DNA of 14,906 nt from Acidobacteriota bacterium (GTDB lineage Bacteria; Acidobacteriota; Aminicenantia; UBA2199), in assembly GCA_021817755.1 (NCBI GenBank), contig JAKAGC010000022.1, positions 1 through 14,906 on the forward strand, written 5' to 3'. The notes under the pieces were generated by a model. It did no database searches and was not told the origin of the DNA. It saw only the letters and a program-made list of their open reading frames with translations. Below are positions 1-7,635 of the stretch, piece by piece (positions within the stretch are counted from its first letter, which is position 1; each line of letters opens with the position of its first letter). A program made the position numbers and the translations under genes.

Positions 1-2
1 CC

Positions 3-350
3 AGGGTTGAAGCACGCATGTTAAAGCGTTTGGGCTATTCTGTTACTGAATCTTCAAATCCCGAAGAGGCTTTAGAATTACTTCGAAATTCTCCAGATTT
101 TTTTGATCTTATTTTTAGTGATATTACGATGCCGCGAATGACCGGAATACAATTAGCTCGAGAAGCAAAACGTATCTCACCGGGAATTCCAATCATTCTT
201 TCTTCCGGTTTTAGTGCAGCCAATGTCCTTGAACAACTTAAAACTCTGGGCATTGATGATTTTGTTATGAAACCGATTATTAAACCTGAATTGGCTCGCA
301 TTATTCGTAAGGTTCTCGACAAAAGGAAAGACAATTTAATTACTGGGTAA
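3..350 (+). CDS. Receiver (REC) domain protein, C-terminal part; 5' end outside window
   Basis: The reading frame is open from base 3, so the gene starts before the window. An internal ATG at 18 is not the likely start, because the N-terminal acidic pocket of a receiver domain is missing and must lie upstream. What remains covers alpha1 to alpha5 of a CheY-like domain. The phospho-acceptor Asp sits in the motif FSDITMP, the switch Ser/Thr in ILSSGF and the conserved Lys in VMKPI. The sequence style (MLKRLGY, then a TMP motif after the Asp, then SSGF) resembles receiver domains at the C-terminus of hybrid histidine kinases, but a stand-alone regulator is equally possible. Its last 15 bases overlap the end of the convergent HD-domain gene. 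The role in phosphorelay is inferred; partners are unknown. Confidence 0.8.
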   Translation, partial: RVEARMLKRLGYSVTESSNPEEALELLRNSPDFFDLIFSDITMPRMTGIQLAREAKRISPGIPIILSSGFSAANVLEQLKTLGIDDFVMKPIIKPELARIIRKVLDKRKDNLITG

Positions 351-1127
351 AACAGTTTTTTTTAAGAAATCGAGAATATGTTCAAAGACTTTTTCTAATC
401 CCTCAATAGGAGGAAGTATAGCTATAAGTTTTTCAATGTATTTATTTTGAATAATGATCTTGTATGTAAATGGAAAATATATATCAAATACCCAACTCAT
501 TTGCATTAATTTAAAATCAATCGTAGTACTCGCATGAGAGACATCAACACATTGATTATTCATGATATCATCAAGAACTGCTGCAGAGAATCCCTTTTTT
601 TCCGATAAATCAAGATCAAGCGCAGGATTCGTTCCATTCGCCGCAGAGTGATAATATTGTGTAAGAATATCAAGTATATCTAATTTATCGGCATCTCTAA
701 TAAGCTTTGAAAAAAGTACTACAGCCACTTCAGAATTTTGTGGTATTTCTCGAAGGTTATGGTGGCGGATAGCATTAATAATTATCTCTCTTTCAGATTG
801 ATTCAGGTTAATTAATACTTTTTCTCTTTGAAGAATTTCAATCCCAAGTTCCGCATGGTTAACTGATCTAGCATCATTAAAAGTCCTAAATTCCCTGAGT
901 TGCTCAAATCGTCCAATATCATGAAAAAGAGCAATCACTTCAGCCACAAATTTTTTCTCCCTGGAAAGTGAAATTGAATTGCAAATATTAAGGATATTGC
1001 GCCGAACGTTATCTGTATGCTTTATTTTTAAACGGATATTGGCTTCTGTATATGAATCTTCACTTGTAAAACTACCCGTATAATTATTATACCATTCTTG
1101 AAGCGGATGAAATTGAACCGAGTTCAT
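336..1127 (-). CDS. HD-domain metal-dependent phosphohydrolase
   Basis: A protein of 263 residues from the chosen ATG. It shows the HD-superfamily ligand pattern: His37 (IKHTDNV), the His-Asp pair 69-70 (LFHDIGRF), His91 (VNHAELG), His122-His123 (IRHHN) and Asp145 (RDADKLD). These residues bind metals and define phosphohydrolases acting on nucleotides or other phosphate esters; the substrate cannot be told. There is no signal peptide or membrane segment, so it is probably cytosolic. The frame stays open upstream to a TTG at 1164-1166, which would add 13 residues. I prefer ATG 1127 because the HPLQEWYNNY region shortly after it resembles the usual N-terminus of this family, and the GGAGG before the TTG directly abuts it and lies in a hairpin. 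Neither start has a well-spaced ribosome binding site. The gene lies 83 bases downstream of argF and may be read through from it. Confidence 0.8.
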   Translation of the reverse strand: MNSVQFHPLQEWYNNYTGSFTSEDSYTEANIRLKIKHTDNVRRNILNICNSISLSREKKFVAEVIALFHDIGRFEQLREFRTFNDARSVNHAELGIEILQREKVLINLNQSEREIIINAIRHHNLREIPQNSEVAVVLFSKLIRDADKLDILDILTQYYHSAANGTNPALDLDLSEKKGFSAAVLDDIMNNQCVDVSHASTTIDFKLMQMSWVFDIYFPFTYKIIIQNKYIEKLIAILPPIEGLEKVFEHILDFLKKTVLPSN

Positions 1128-1138
1128 ATGAAAACTAA

Positions 1139-1176
1139 CCGCGGAGGTCAAAATAATTTTTTTCAACCCTCCGCGG
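1139..1176. repeat. Perfect 9-bp inverted repeat between argF and the HD gene (possible terminator or attenuator)
   Basis: CCGCGGAGG at 1139-1147 is the exact reverse complement of CCTCCGCGG at 1168-1176, with a 20-base AT-rich loop. In this AT-rich background the GC-rich stem stands out. In the minus-strand transcript it follows the argF stop by 34 bases, and the 3' arm is followed by only a weak T-rich run (TTAGTTTT). It may be a weak intrinsic terminator or attenuator between argF and the HD gene. The 5' arm contains GGAGG, so it could also hide a ribosome binding site. The function is inferred. Confidence 0.5.
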
Positions 1177-1210
1177 CATATATTAAATTAAAATATTGTA
1201 ATATCTATAA

Positions 1211-2209
1211 TCAAGCTAAAGTTGCTACCATGACTGCTTTTATAGTGTGCATGCGATTTTCAGCCTGATCGAAAACGATAGATGCTTCAGATTCGAATAC
1301 ATCCTCAGTAACTTCCATGGATTCGAGTCCGAATTTTTTAAAGATTTCTTCTCCCATTTTAGTTTCACGATTATGGAATGCTGGCAAACAATGGAGGAAT
1401 TTTACTTTCGGATTTCCAGTTAATTCCATTGCTTTCTTATTTATCTGGTAAGGTTTCAAAAGTTTAATACGTTCTTCCCAAACGGAATCTTTTTCTCCCA
1501 TTGAGACCCATACATCTGTATAAAGAAAATCACATCCTTTCACCGCTTCTTCTACATTTTCAGTAATCGTAATTTTCGCACCGGATTTTGCAGCCAATTC
1601 ACGGCATTTCTTTTGTAATTCTTCTGTTGGCTGGCAAGCTTTCGGGGCAGCAGCTCTAAAATCCATTCCCATAATTGCTGCTCCTTCCATTAATGTATTC
1701 CCCATATTGTTCCTGGCGTCGCCCATATAACAAAAGCTAATTTTATTAAGCGGTTTGTCACAGTGCTCTATCATAGTCATAAAATCCGCCAGTACTTGAG
1801 TTGGATGAAATTCATCAGTAAGACCGTTCCAAACAGGGACTCCAGCATAGGCAGCTAATTCTTCGACTATTGACTGGCCAAAACCTCGATATTCGATCCC
1901 GTCATACATCCGCCCTAATACTCGGGCTGTATCTTTCATTGACTCTTTATGTCCAATTTGTGAACCTGAGGGCCCAAGATAAGTAACAAGAGCACCTTGA
2001 TCATAAGCTGCAACTTCAAATGCACATCTTGTTCTAGTGGAAGTTTTTTCAAAAATTAAAGCAATGTTTTTACCTTTCAGCATCTGTCTTTCAGTGCCTG
2101 AATATTTTGCCTTTTTAAGATCGATGGATAGATCCAGTAAGAATTTAACTTCTTCCTTGGTAAAATCCATAAGTTTTAAAAAGTGTCTGTTTTTCAAATT
2201 AAATGGCAT
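1211..2209 (-). CDS. argF: Ornithine carbamoyltransferase
   Basis: Cytosolic enzyme that makes citrulline from ornithine and carbamoyl phosphate in arginine synthesis, or runs in reverse in the arginine deiminase pathway. At 332 residues it has normal length. The carbamoyl-phosphate motif STRTR lies at 57-61, HPTQ at 135-138, the ornithine-binding SMG loop at 236-238 and the catalytic HCLP motif at 273-276. It resembles the E. coli ArgF/ArgI and catabolic ArcB types along its whole length, including the C-terminal run [15 protein letters not shown]. The anabolic versus catabolic role (argF or arcB) is therefore undecided; no other arginine gene is in the window. GGAGG (2216-2220) lies 6 bases before the ATG, and a good promoter stands upstream. 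It ends with TGA at the expected C-terminus, which supports standard stop-codon use here. Confidence 0.95.
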   Translation of the reverse strand: MPFNLKNRHFLKLMDFTKEEVKFLLDLSIDLKKAKYSGTERQMLKGKNIALIFEKTSTRTRCAFEVAAYDQGALVTYLGPSGSQIGHKESMKDTARVLGRMYDGIEYRGFGQSIVEELAAYAGVPVWNGLTDEFHPTQVLADFMTMIEHCDKPLNKISFCYMGDARNNMGNTLMEGAAIMGMDFRAAAPKACQPTEELQKKCRELAAKSGAKITITENVEEAVKGCDFLYTDVWVSMGEKDSVWEERIKLLKPYQINKKAMELTGNPKVKFLHCLPAFHNRETKMGEEIFKKFGLESMEVTEDVFESEASIVFDQAENRMHTIKAVMVATLA

Positions 2210-2240
2210 GTTAATCCTCCAATGGAAAATTCAATTCAAT

Positions 2241-2269
2241 ATATTACCTTAAATTTTGGATTTTATCAA
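2241..2269 (-). promoter_or_regulatory. Sigma-70-type promoter of argF
   Basis: Reading the minus strand, TTGATA (2269-2264) is followed after 17 bases by TAATAT (2246-2241). This predicts a start near 2234 and a leader of about 25 bases that includes the GGAGG site at 2216-2220. The nine-base word AAGCCTTTT (plus strand) occurs at 2268-2276, touching the -35 box, and again at 2333-2341. A regulator site is possible but unproven. Confidence 0.6.
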
Positions 2270-2432
2270 GCCTTTTCTTGTAGAACTCCTATCATTGCGA
2301 TATTATAAATGCATATCTCCCAAGCGATAATTAAGCCTTTTATATTATAAAAAAGTATTGTTAGAAAAATCGATGGTCAATTAAAAGAGGGCAGTCATAA
2401 AATATTCAATTGAATGGAATAATCAAATCTAA

Positions 2433-2452
2433 TAAAAAATGGATTTACATCC
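2433..2452 (-). terminator. Possible weak terminator after hypB
   Basis: About 13 bases after the hypB stop, the minus strand reads GGAT-GTAA-ATCC followed by ATTTTTTATT. The stem is only 4 bp, but it closes a GNRA-type tetraloop and is followed by a T-run, as in intrinsic terminators. It is the only candidate found at the end of the hydrogenase operon. The rest of the 2210-2465 gap is AT-rich and shows only the argF promoter, a 12-base palindrome (ATTCAATTGAAT, 2404-2415) and the AAGCCTTTT repeat. Confidence 0.3.
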
Positions 2453-2465
2453 GAAAATTATACTA

Positions 2466-3116
2466 TTAAAAGTGTTTTCGTTGATCTCTTAAATACTGGA
2501 AGAATTCATCAAATCCCTTTCCTGTTTTAACAGAAGTTTCGAAAATTTTCACATTAGAATTATGTGCCCGGCAATCGGCTTTTACTTGCTCAATATCATA
2601 ATCCATGAATCCTAATAGATCAATTTTATTTATTATTACGGCTGCTGCTCGAATGAATAATGACGGATACTTTCGTACTTTTTCATCTCCCTCTGGAATG
2701 CTAAGCACTGCAATTTTCAAATTTTCTCCAAGATCAAAAGCTGAAGGACAAACAAGGTTTCCGACATTTTCAATAAATAAATAATCGATCCCCTTCAAAT
2801 CGATCTCCATTGCTTTCTCACGGATCATATTGGCTGTCAGGTGACACCCCCCCCCGGTTTCAATTGCATACGCATTCTTCTGACCGGATTTAATAATCCG
2901 GTCAGCATCCAATGCGGTTTTTACATCTCCGACTATCACTGCGAATTTTTCATCGAAATGATTAGCGGTATATTCCAGGATGGAGGTTTTACCACACCCA
3001 GGAGAACCGATTATATTGACTGCAAAAACTCCACTTTCATAAAATACATTACGATTCCCGGATGCAATCAATTGATTGCTCTCCTGGGCAGATAAATTTA
3101 AATCCTGGGTTTTCAT
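2466..3116 (-). CDS. hypB: Hydrogenase nickel-incorporation GTPase HypB
   Basis: GTPase that, with HypA, delivers nickel to the active site of NiFe hydrogenase precursors in the cytosol. The 216 residues give the core G-domain form without a His-rich or CxxCGC N-terminal nickel store. Visible are the P-loop GSPGCGKT (37-44), the G-domain metal-site motif Cys91-His92 with Cys123 (ENVGNLVCPS) and the guanine-specificity motif NKID (163-166). Residues 88-90 (GGG), just before Cys91, are encoded by an uninterrupted run of nine G, which is odd in this AT-rich sequence and could be prone to slippage. It is the last gene of the operon and starts 6 bases after the receiver gene. The start has only a weak GAAG ribosome site, so translation may be coupled. 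No hypA lies nearby. Confidence 0.93.
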   Translation of the reverse strand: MKTQDLNLSAQESNQLIASGNRNVFYESGVFAVNIIGSPGCGKTSILEYTANHFDEKFAVIVGDVKTALDADRIIKSGQKNAYAIETGGGCHLTANMIREKAMEIDLKGIDYLFIENVGNLVCPSAFDLGENLKIAVLSIPEGDEKVRKYPSLFIRAAAVIINKIDLLGFMDYDIEQVKADCRAHNSNVKIFETSVKTGKGFDEFFQYLRDQRKHF

Positions 3117-3122
3117 AATCGT

Positions 3123-3506
3123 TTACTTCAATAATCCTCGAATGGTGGCAATCAAATCATCCGGATCAATTGGTTTTTCCATAAATTTTTCTACAGGTAA
3201 AAAGTCGCCATCTTTCTCGATATCGAATTTAAATTTGGTTCTCTGGTTAACAGCTGTTGCCATAATAATAGGAATGTTTCTGAACTTATTGTCATTTTTA
3301 ACATCCTGGGCAAAAGTAAACCCATCACTGTCTTTTTCCATCATTACATCCAGAATAATCAAATCGATTTTTTCTTTTTCGAGTAATTCTTTGGCAACCC
3401 GGATATTGGTTGCGGTTAATACACTGTAATTATTATGTTCCAATACTATCTTTCGTGTTTCTAATACATCGATATCATCATCTACAACCAAAATTTTATG
3501 ACTCAT
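3123..3506 (-). CDS. Stand-alone response regulator (CheY-like receiver, no output domain)
   Basis: A 127-residue single receiver domain. The acidic pocket is Asp9-Asp11 (VVDDD), the phospho-acceptor is Asp53 (LILDVMM), the switch residue is Thr84 (MATAV) and the invariant Lys is Lys111 (MEKPID). There is no DNA-binding or enzymatic output domain, so it probably acts by protein contact or as a phosphate relay. The frame is open further upstream to 3560, but the true start is the ATG at 3506: AAGGAGG (3512-3518) lies 5 bases ahead of it and the receiver fold begins right after it. The gene overlaps the end of the histidine kinase gene by 11 bases, a typical cognate-pair layout. A role in hydrogenase control is inferred from the operon only. 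Confidence 0.92.
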   Translation of the reverse strand: MSHKILVVDDDIDVLETRKIVLEHNNYSVLTATNIRVAKELLEKEKIDLIILDVMMEKDSDGFTFAQDVKNDNKFRNIPIIMATAVNQRTKFKFDIEKDGDFLPVEKFMEKPIDPDDLIATIRGLLK

Positions 3507-4221
3507 AAATTCCTCCTTCTTTGTAAAGTGGTAAAGTAATTTTAATGGTCGTCCCCACATCGATGGTGCTGGACAACTCTATATCGCCATCATGATCTTC
3601 AATGATTTGCCTAACAAGGGAAAGTCCCAAACCAAGGCTTCCATTAATATTTTTTCTGGCATGTCGCCCGCGTTCAAATATTTTGAAAACTTTTCCTTTG
3701 TCATCCTCAGGGATGCCAATACCTGTATCAATAACCGATACAGTTATTGTTTTTTCGGTTTTATTTTCAAAATAATCGATGGCAATACTTCCATTTTTCT
3801 TATTATATTTGATGGCATTCATAACAATATTATTAAATGCTCTTAATAAGAAAGTATAATTGCCAAACACAATTATTTCTCCTTCCAAACCAGGATGGGT
3901 AAGAGTAAGTTTCCTGTCATTGACATATGAATTCATGGTACTGATAGTATCGTGAAGAACTTCAATAAGATTTACCTTTTCACGCTTCATCATCGATTTA
4001 TCGGAAAGCAAAGTATAATCTAAAATATCATCAACCATTGAGATCAATGTTTCAGTTTTTTGAGTGGCACGTTCCACAAGTTCAAGGATTTTCGACATAT
4101 CAGTAATATAACCTTTATTGATAACATCGAGAATGCTCACAACCGCAGATAAAGGTGCCTTCAAATCGTGAGCCATAATGGCCAACGCTTTTGCATTTTC
4201 TGAAAGATGATCTTCCTGCAT
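3496..4221 (-). CDS. Sensorless soluble histidine kinase
   Basis: At 241 residues this is little more than a kinase core. The dimerisation/phospho-acceptor H-box is at His18 (MAHDLKAPLSA), the N-box at 131-135 (NIVMN), the G1 box at 165-171 (DTGIGIP), the F-box at 179-182 (FKIF) and the G2 box at 197-202 (GLGLSL). There are no membrane segments and no PAS, GAF or other sensor domain; only about 10 residues precede the H-box. Input must therefore come from a partner protein, or the kinase is constitutive. It starts 3 bases after the hydrogenase endopeptidase gene, with GGGAG inside that gene's end. Its last codons carry the ribosome site of the receiver gene, so the two are very likely a cognate pair. 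Confidence 0.92.
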   Translation of the reverse strand: MQEDHLSENAKALAIMAHDLKAPLSAVVSILDVINKGYITDMSKILELVERATQKTETLISMVDDILDYTLLSDKSMMKREKVNLIEVLHDTISTMNSYVNDRKLTLTHPGLEGEIIVFGNYTFLLRAFNNIVMNAIKYNKKNGSIAIDYFENKTEKTITVSVIDTGIGIPEDDKGKVFKIFERGRHARKNINGSLGLGLSLVRQIIEDHDGDIELSSTIDVGTTIKITLPLYKEGGIYES

Positions 4222-4224
4222 ATT

Positions 4225-4704
4225 TTATCTCCCTTGCTGTAGTTCGATAAAAACATCTTCCACCAGGCGTGGTAACGCAGCACAAACAGGATTACTCAAC
4301 TCTTCTGACATCCGTATTTCTGCAGCCTGGATACCATAAATAACTATATCAGTCTTATTTTCAGGATTTAATTGGCGTGCGAATTCAAGAAACTTAATCA
4401 AATCAAATTCATGAAGCGAAAAATTGTCTGACTTTTTAATGCTAACGACATCATCGGGGACGAACCGCCTGTATTGCCCGGGTTCCAAACCGCAGTTCCC
4501 GGCATCAATGAATATTATTTTATCTCTTTCATCAAATTGGTGCAGGAGATTCATCCCGGGGGTACCGGCATCCACCAGATCTACAGCAATTTCCACATTT
4601 TCACGGGTAATTCGAGTTCTTAATAACTCAATCGCATGTAGCCCGGCGCCTTCATCTGCAAGGAGCCAATTCCCCAATCCGATGACTGCCATTCTATTTC
4701 GCAT
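4225..4704 (-). CDS. NiFe hydrogenase maturation endopeptidase (HycI/HybD/HyaD family)
   Basis: Cytosolic protease that removes the C-terminal tail of the hydrogenase large subunit once nickel is in place. The 159 residues match the usual size. The family N-terminal motif appears as GLGNWLLADEGAG (9-21) with the nickel-binding acid at Glu18. The second ligand region is FIDAGN (Asp67) and the third is His98 in SLHEFDL. These three positions correspond to the Glu/Asp/His set known from HybD. It starts 5 bases downstream of the large-subunit gene, its presumed substrate. A second in-frame ATG (Met5) is just possible as start; the ribosome site is weak, so translation is probably coupled to the large-subunit gene. 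Confidence 0.9.
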   Translation of the reverse strand: MRNRMAVIGLGNWLLADEGAGLHAIELLRTRITRENVEIAVDLVDAGTPGMNLLHQFDERDKIIFIDAGNCGLEPGQYRRFVPDDVVSIKKSDNFSLHEFDLIKFLEFARQLNPENKTDIVIYGIQAAEIRMSEELSNPVCAALPRLVEDVFIELQQGR

Positions 4705-4709
4705 CTGAA

Positions 4710-6014
4710 TTATTTCTTAAACATAACATCCAAGTAGTGGGTAGAACAGGAAACGCAAGGATCATATGCTCTTACCAACATTTCCAATTTGAATTGAAGT
4801 TCCTTTTCACCTTCTTTCATGAATTCAGGAACCATCTTTTCAAAGTCCAATTGAATATTACAATGATTCAAATTGGTAGGAATTACGCAGTTGGCTTTCT
4901 GGCAGATTCCATTGGCATCATATTCATATTCATGGAAGAGAACGCCTCTGGGCACTTCGACTGCACCAACACCGCGTCCGGCTTTGGGCTTGATCTCATT
5001 GGCTTCCAATTTAAGCTCATGGTTCAGTAACCAGTTAATAATATCGATAGAACGTTCGACAGCGAACACACTTTCTACGACCTGGGCAACATTGTTCATA
5101 AATGGGTTATAATTAACGCCATCAAGACCCAACATCTTACCAACTTCCAGTGAGAGAGGAGATAACTGCTTATAATTAATATTATAACGTGCCAATGCTC
5201 CAACCATAAATGAACCACGGTTGAATTTACCATATTTTGCAGTTGACTGAGGAACAACAAATTCATTAACAACGTTTTTGTATTCATGAACATCGATAGG
5301 CTTTTTGATATCGTTTGTCATGCAGTGGCCGTCATAGAAAGCATATTCCTTATCATAGGTAAGGGCGAGATATTCAGTTTCTCTTGTAAAATTAGGGAAA
5401 TTCCCGGCGAGTGATTTAACCACATCCGCAAGAGCTTTTAAATCAGCAACAGATTCTTCAAGACGTTTTTTCAAACTCTCCAATTCTTTTTTTGTCGGCA
5501 GCATCGAAAACCGTCCAACACGAGCACGAATCGGATGAGTGGTTCTTCCTCCGATTGTATCGCACAATTCATTGGCAAGACGATGAAGTTTGGTTACCAG
5601 AAGAATTACTTCCTTGTGTGTTTCGATAAGTGGAAGAACACTATTTACTCTTAATAGATCAGGAACAACCAGATAACAAACATGAAGAATATGACTCTGT
5701 AAGGTTTCTCCATGGAGTAAAAGTTCTCTTAATTTACGAGTGGTTTCCGATAAAGTGATTCCCATGGCGTCTTCGGTGGCTTTTAAAGAAGCGAATGTAT
5801 GACCGATCGAACAGATACCGCATATACGGGAAGTAATAGTCGCTACTTCGTGGAAGTTTCTACCCTTGACCATTGCTTCAAAAAAGCGTGGGGCTTCAGG
5901 CACTTGCCATTGGACTTTTTCTATTGTTCCTTCATGGATATCTACCACAATATTTCCGTGGCCTTCTATCCGTGTTACATGTTCGACATCGATTTTTATA
6001 TTATTGTTGCTCAC
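4710..6014 (-). CDS. hydA: Group 3b NiFe hydrogenase large (alpha) subunit
   Basis: Catalytic subunit holding the NiFe(CN)2CO centre, which makes or consumes H2. It has 434 residues. The N-terminal L1 motif is RICGIC with Cys65, Cys68 and His72, after the typical TRIEGHG (14-20). The C-terminal L2 motif is DPCVSCSTH with Cys420, Cys423 and His426. After His426 only eight residues remain (YLDVMFKK), the tail expected to be removed by the endopeptidase encoded just downstream. The start is GTG at 6012-6014, which overlaps the small-subunit stop by four bases (GTGA) and has GGAGG 7 bases upstream. The partners (flavin subunit, two-cluster beta subunit) and gene order place it in group 3b (NAD(P)-linked, sulfhydrogenase type) rather than the F420- or methyl-viologen-type enzymes; this subgroup call is from context and motifs. 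Confidence 0.94.
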   Translation of the reverse strand: MSNNNIKIDVEHVTRIEGHGNIVVDIHEGTIEKVQWQVPEAPRFFEAMVKGRNFHEVATITSRICGICSIGHTFASLKATEDAMGITLSETTRKLRELLLHGETLQSHILHVCYLVVPDLLRVNSVLPLIETHKEVILLVTKLHRLANELCDTIGGRTTHPIRARVGRFSMLPTKKELESLKKRLEESVADLKALADVVKSLAGNFPNFTRETEYLALTYDKEYAFYDGHCMTNDIKKPIDVHEYKNVVNEFVVPQSTAKYGKFNRGSFMVGALARYNINYKQLSPLSLEVGKMLGLDGVNYNPFMNNVAQVVESVFAVERSIDIINWLLNHELKLEANEIKPKAGRGVGAVEVPRGVLFHEYEYDANGICQKANCVIPTNLNHCNIQLDFEKMVPEFMKEGEKELQFKLEMLVRAYDPCVSCSTHYLDVMFKK

Positions 6015-6763
6015 TTTTTAACCTCCGGGTTCATCCCAAAAATATTCATTTTTCTAATGATATCCTCTACAGTAAAATTGTATTTCTTGAGGACTTCGTG
6101 CATGGCATCTTTATTGGGGTTATTAACCGTTCCACGGCAGACATCACAGGGGACGCCATTGGAAGGGCAGATGGCTCCGCAACCAGCGCGGGCCAGGGGA
6201 CCGAGGCAAGTATCGCCGGAATCAAACAAACATACGTTTTCTTTATTTTTGCATTCGACACAAACGGGGTAATTCGGCAGTTGAGGAATACGTCCGAGAA
6301 GCAATTCTTTTACGATACGCAGGAATTCATCACGGTTTACCGGACATCCAGGGATACTAAGATCAACTTTAACCACTTCATTGATTGCCTTAGTGGGATA
6401 AGTATCGAGATGGGGCATAGTGCCTTTATCTCCATATACTTCCTGTCTAACATCATCCATGCTAGCCCAATTATTTTTCAGACGGTTAATTCCACCGGAG
6501 ACTGCGCATTGTCCATATGCTACCAGCAATTTTGCTCTATTACGAATATCTTTAATCCTTTCTTCATCTTTTTTGCGAGTAATAGAACCTTCGATTATCG
6601 CAATATCGTATTCGGGAGCATGACCAGTTGCAACTTCCCGAAATTCCACCACATCGACAAGTTCTACAAGTCCGACCACATCTTCTTCGAGATTTGCGAT
6701 CTGGAGCTGGCATCCTTCGCAGCAAGCGAAATCAAAAAAGGCGACTTTTGGTTTTGAGCTCAT
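6011..6763 (-). CDS. hydD: Group 3b NiFe hydrogenase small (delta) subunit
   Basis: Electron-transfer partner of the large subunit, 250 residues, with no Tat signal, so the enzyme is cytosolic. The proximal 4Fe-4S ligands are visible as Cys15 and Cys18 (CCEGC), Cys86 (YGQC) and Cys140 (IPGCPVN). A C-terminal ferredoxin-like part offers eight more cysteines (168, 171, 178, 186, 195, 199, 206, 209), enough for two further 4Fe-4S clusters, as in soluble group 3 small subunits. The start overlaps the gamma-subunit stop (TAATG), and the gene ends with TGA overlapping the large-subunit GTG, so translation of the three is coupled. Confidence 0.93.
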   Translation of the reverse strand: MSSKPKVAFFDFACCEGCQLQIANLEEDVVGLVELVDVVEFREVATGHAPEYDIAIIEGSITRKKDEERIKDIRNRAKLLVAYGQCAVSGGINRLKNNWASMDDVRQEVYGDKGTMPHLDTYPTKAINEVVKVDLSIPGCPVNRDEFLRIVKELLLGRIPQLPNYPVCVECKNKENVCLFDSGDTCLGPLARAGCGAICPSNGVPCDVCRGTVNNPNKDAMHEVLKKYNFTVEDIIRKMNIFGMNPEVKK

Positions 6764-7623
6764 TAGATTGCCTCCTTCAGATGTTTAATTTCATCAAAAT
6801 AGAATACAGGGCCATCCTGGCAGACATACCGATTATCCATCTGGCAGTGCCCGCATTTTCCAACTCCACACTTCATCCGGCGTTCGAGAGATACAATAAT
6901 ATGATCGTCGGCGAATTCCATATCGTGTAAACCCATAATAACGTATTTATACATTACAGGGGGACCTACGATAATGGCATAGGTTTCTTTTGGGTTGATT
7001 GAAGATTCGACCTTGGGAAGCAACGTTGTAATAACACCGACATTCCCATTCCATTCATAACCAGTTGCTTTATCTACTGATTCATGGAAAATAACATCAT
7101 CACGTTTTTTCCATTCTTCGATTTCATCAGTAAAAAGTCTTTGGCTTGGATCTTTGCATCCAAAGAGTATATATACGTCTTTATAATCCTGTCGATGCTG
7201 CAATGCGTAGAGTATTGCAGACCGGGCAGGTACTAAGCCGATTCCACCGGTTATAAACAGGAGGCTTTTCCCTTTGAGATTATTCATAGGAAAAGATGTT
7301 CCGTAAGGTCCACGTACTCCAACCATTTCTCCGGGTTCCATTGAATGAACGGCATTGGTAAGAGTTCCAACATTTCTGATTACCATCTGAAATTTGTGAG
7401 TATCTGTCGGGGAAGAAGAGATGGAAATAGGAGCTTCACCGATTCCAGGGATTGATATTTCGGCGAATTGACCAGGGAGATGACCAAGGGGACGATTTTT
7501 TAATTCAAATTCGAAAAAACTATCGACATTGGTCATTTTGGATTTTTTCAGTAATGTGGCGACTTCCGGGAGATATATTGATTTTTCTTGTATTTCTTCA
7601 CTGCATCCGCAATTTTCGCACAT
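6763..7623 (-). CDS. hydG: Hydrogenase gamma subunit, FAD/NAD(P)-binding reductase with 2Fe-2S (AsrB/PyrK-like)
   Basis: Passes electrons between the iron-sulfur chain and NAD(P)H. It is a 286-residue ferredoxin-NADP reductase fold. The FAD-binding part around 50-70 has the GEAPISISS motif (62-70), the NAD(P) domain has TGGIGLVPARS (125-135), and the C-terminal 2Fe-2S site has Cys252, Cys257, Cys260 and Cys268 (CGVGKCGHC, then YVCQDGP). This layout is shared with sulfite reductase subunit AsrB and the sulfhydrogenase gamma subunit. An extra N-terminal cluster of cysteines (Cys2, Cys5, Cys7: MCENCGC) is of unknown use. The symbol follows Pyrococcus usage and must not be confused with HydG of FeFe hydrogenase maturation. 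AGGAGGG lies 5 bases before the ATG; 12 bases separate it from the beta-subunit gene. Confidence 0.9.
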   Translation of the reverse strand: MCENCGCSEEIQEKSIYLPEVATLLKKSKMTNVDSFFEFELKNRPLGHLPGQFAEISIPGIGEAPISISSSPTDTHKFQMVIRNVGTLTNAVHSMEPGEMVGVRGPYGTSFPMNNLKGKSLLFITGGIGLVPARSAILYALQHRQDYKDVYILFGCKDPSQRLFTDEIEEWKKRDDVIFHESVDKATGYEWNGNVGVITTLLPKVESSINPKETYAIIVGPPVMYKYVIMGLHDMEFADDHIIVSLERRMKCGVGKCGHCQMDNRYVCQDGPVFYFDEIKHLKEAI

Positions 7624-7635
7624 GTTTCCCTCCTG

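Noticed and set aside
2222..2250. ArgR-type operator in the argF leader (TTGAATTGAAT)
   Set aside because: It forms a direct repeat of TTGAA-like words, not the inverted TGAAT-ATTCA pattern of known ARG boxes.
3507..3560. Longer N-terminus for the receiver gene (18 extra residues from 3560)
   Set aside because: The added part has no receiver character and lies in the kinase gene in another frame. The ATG at 3506 has an ideal AAGGAGG site 5 bases away.
5799..6757. Long plus-strand reading frames opposite the hydrogenase large and small subunit genes
   Set aside because: They mirror well-supported minus-strand genes, have no ribosome sites and no recognisable protein features.
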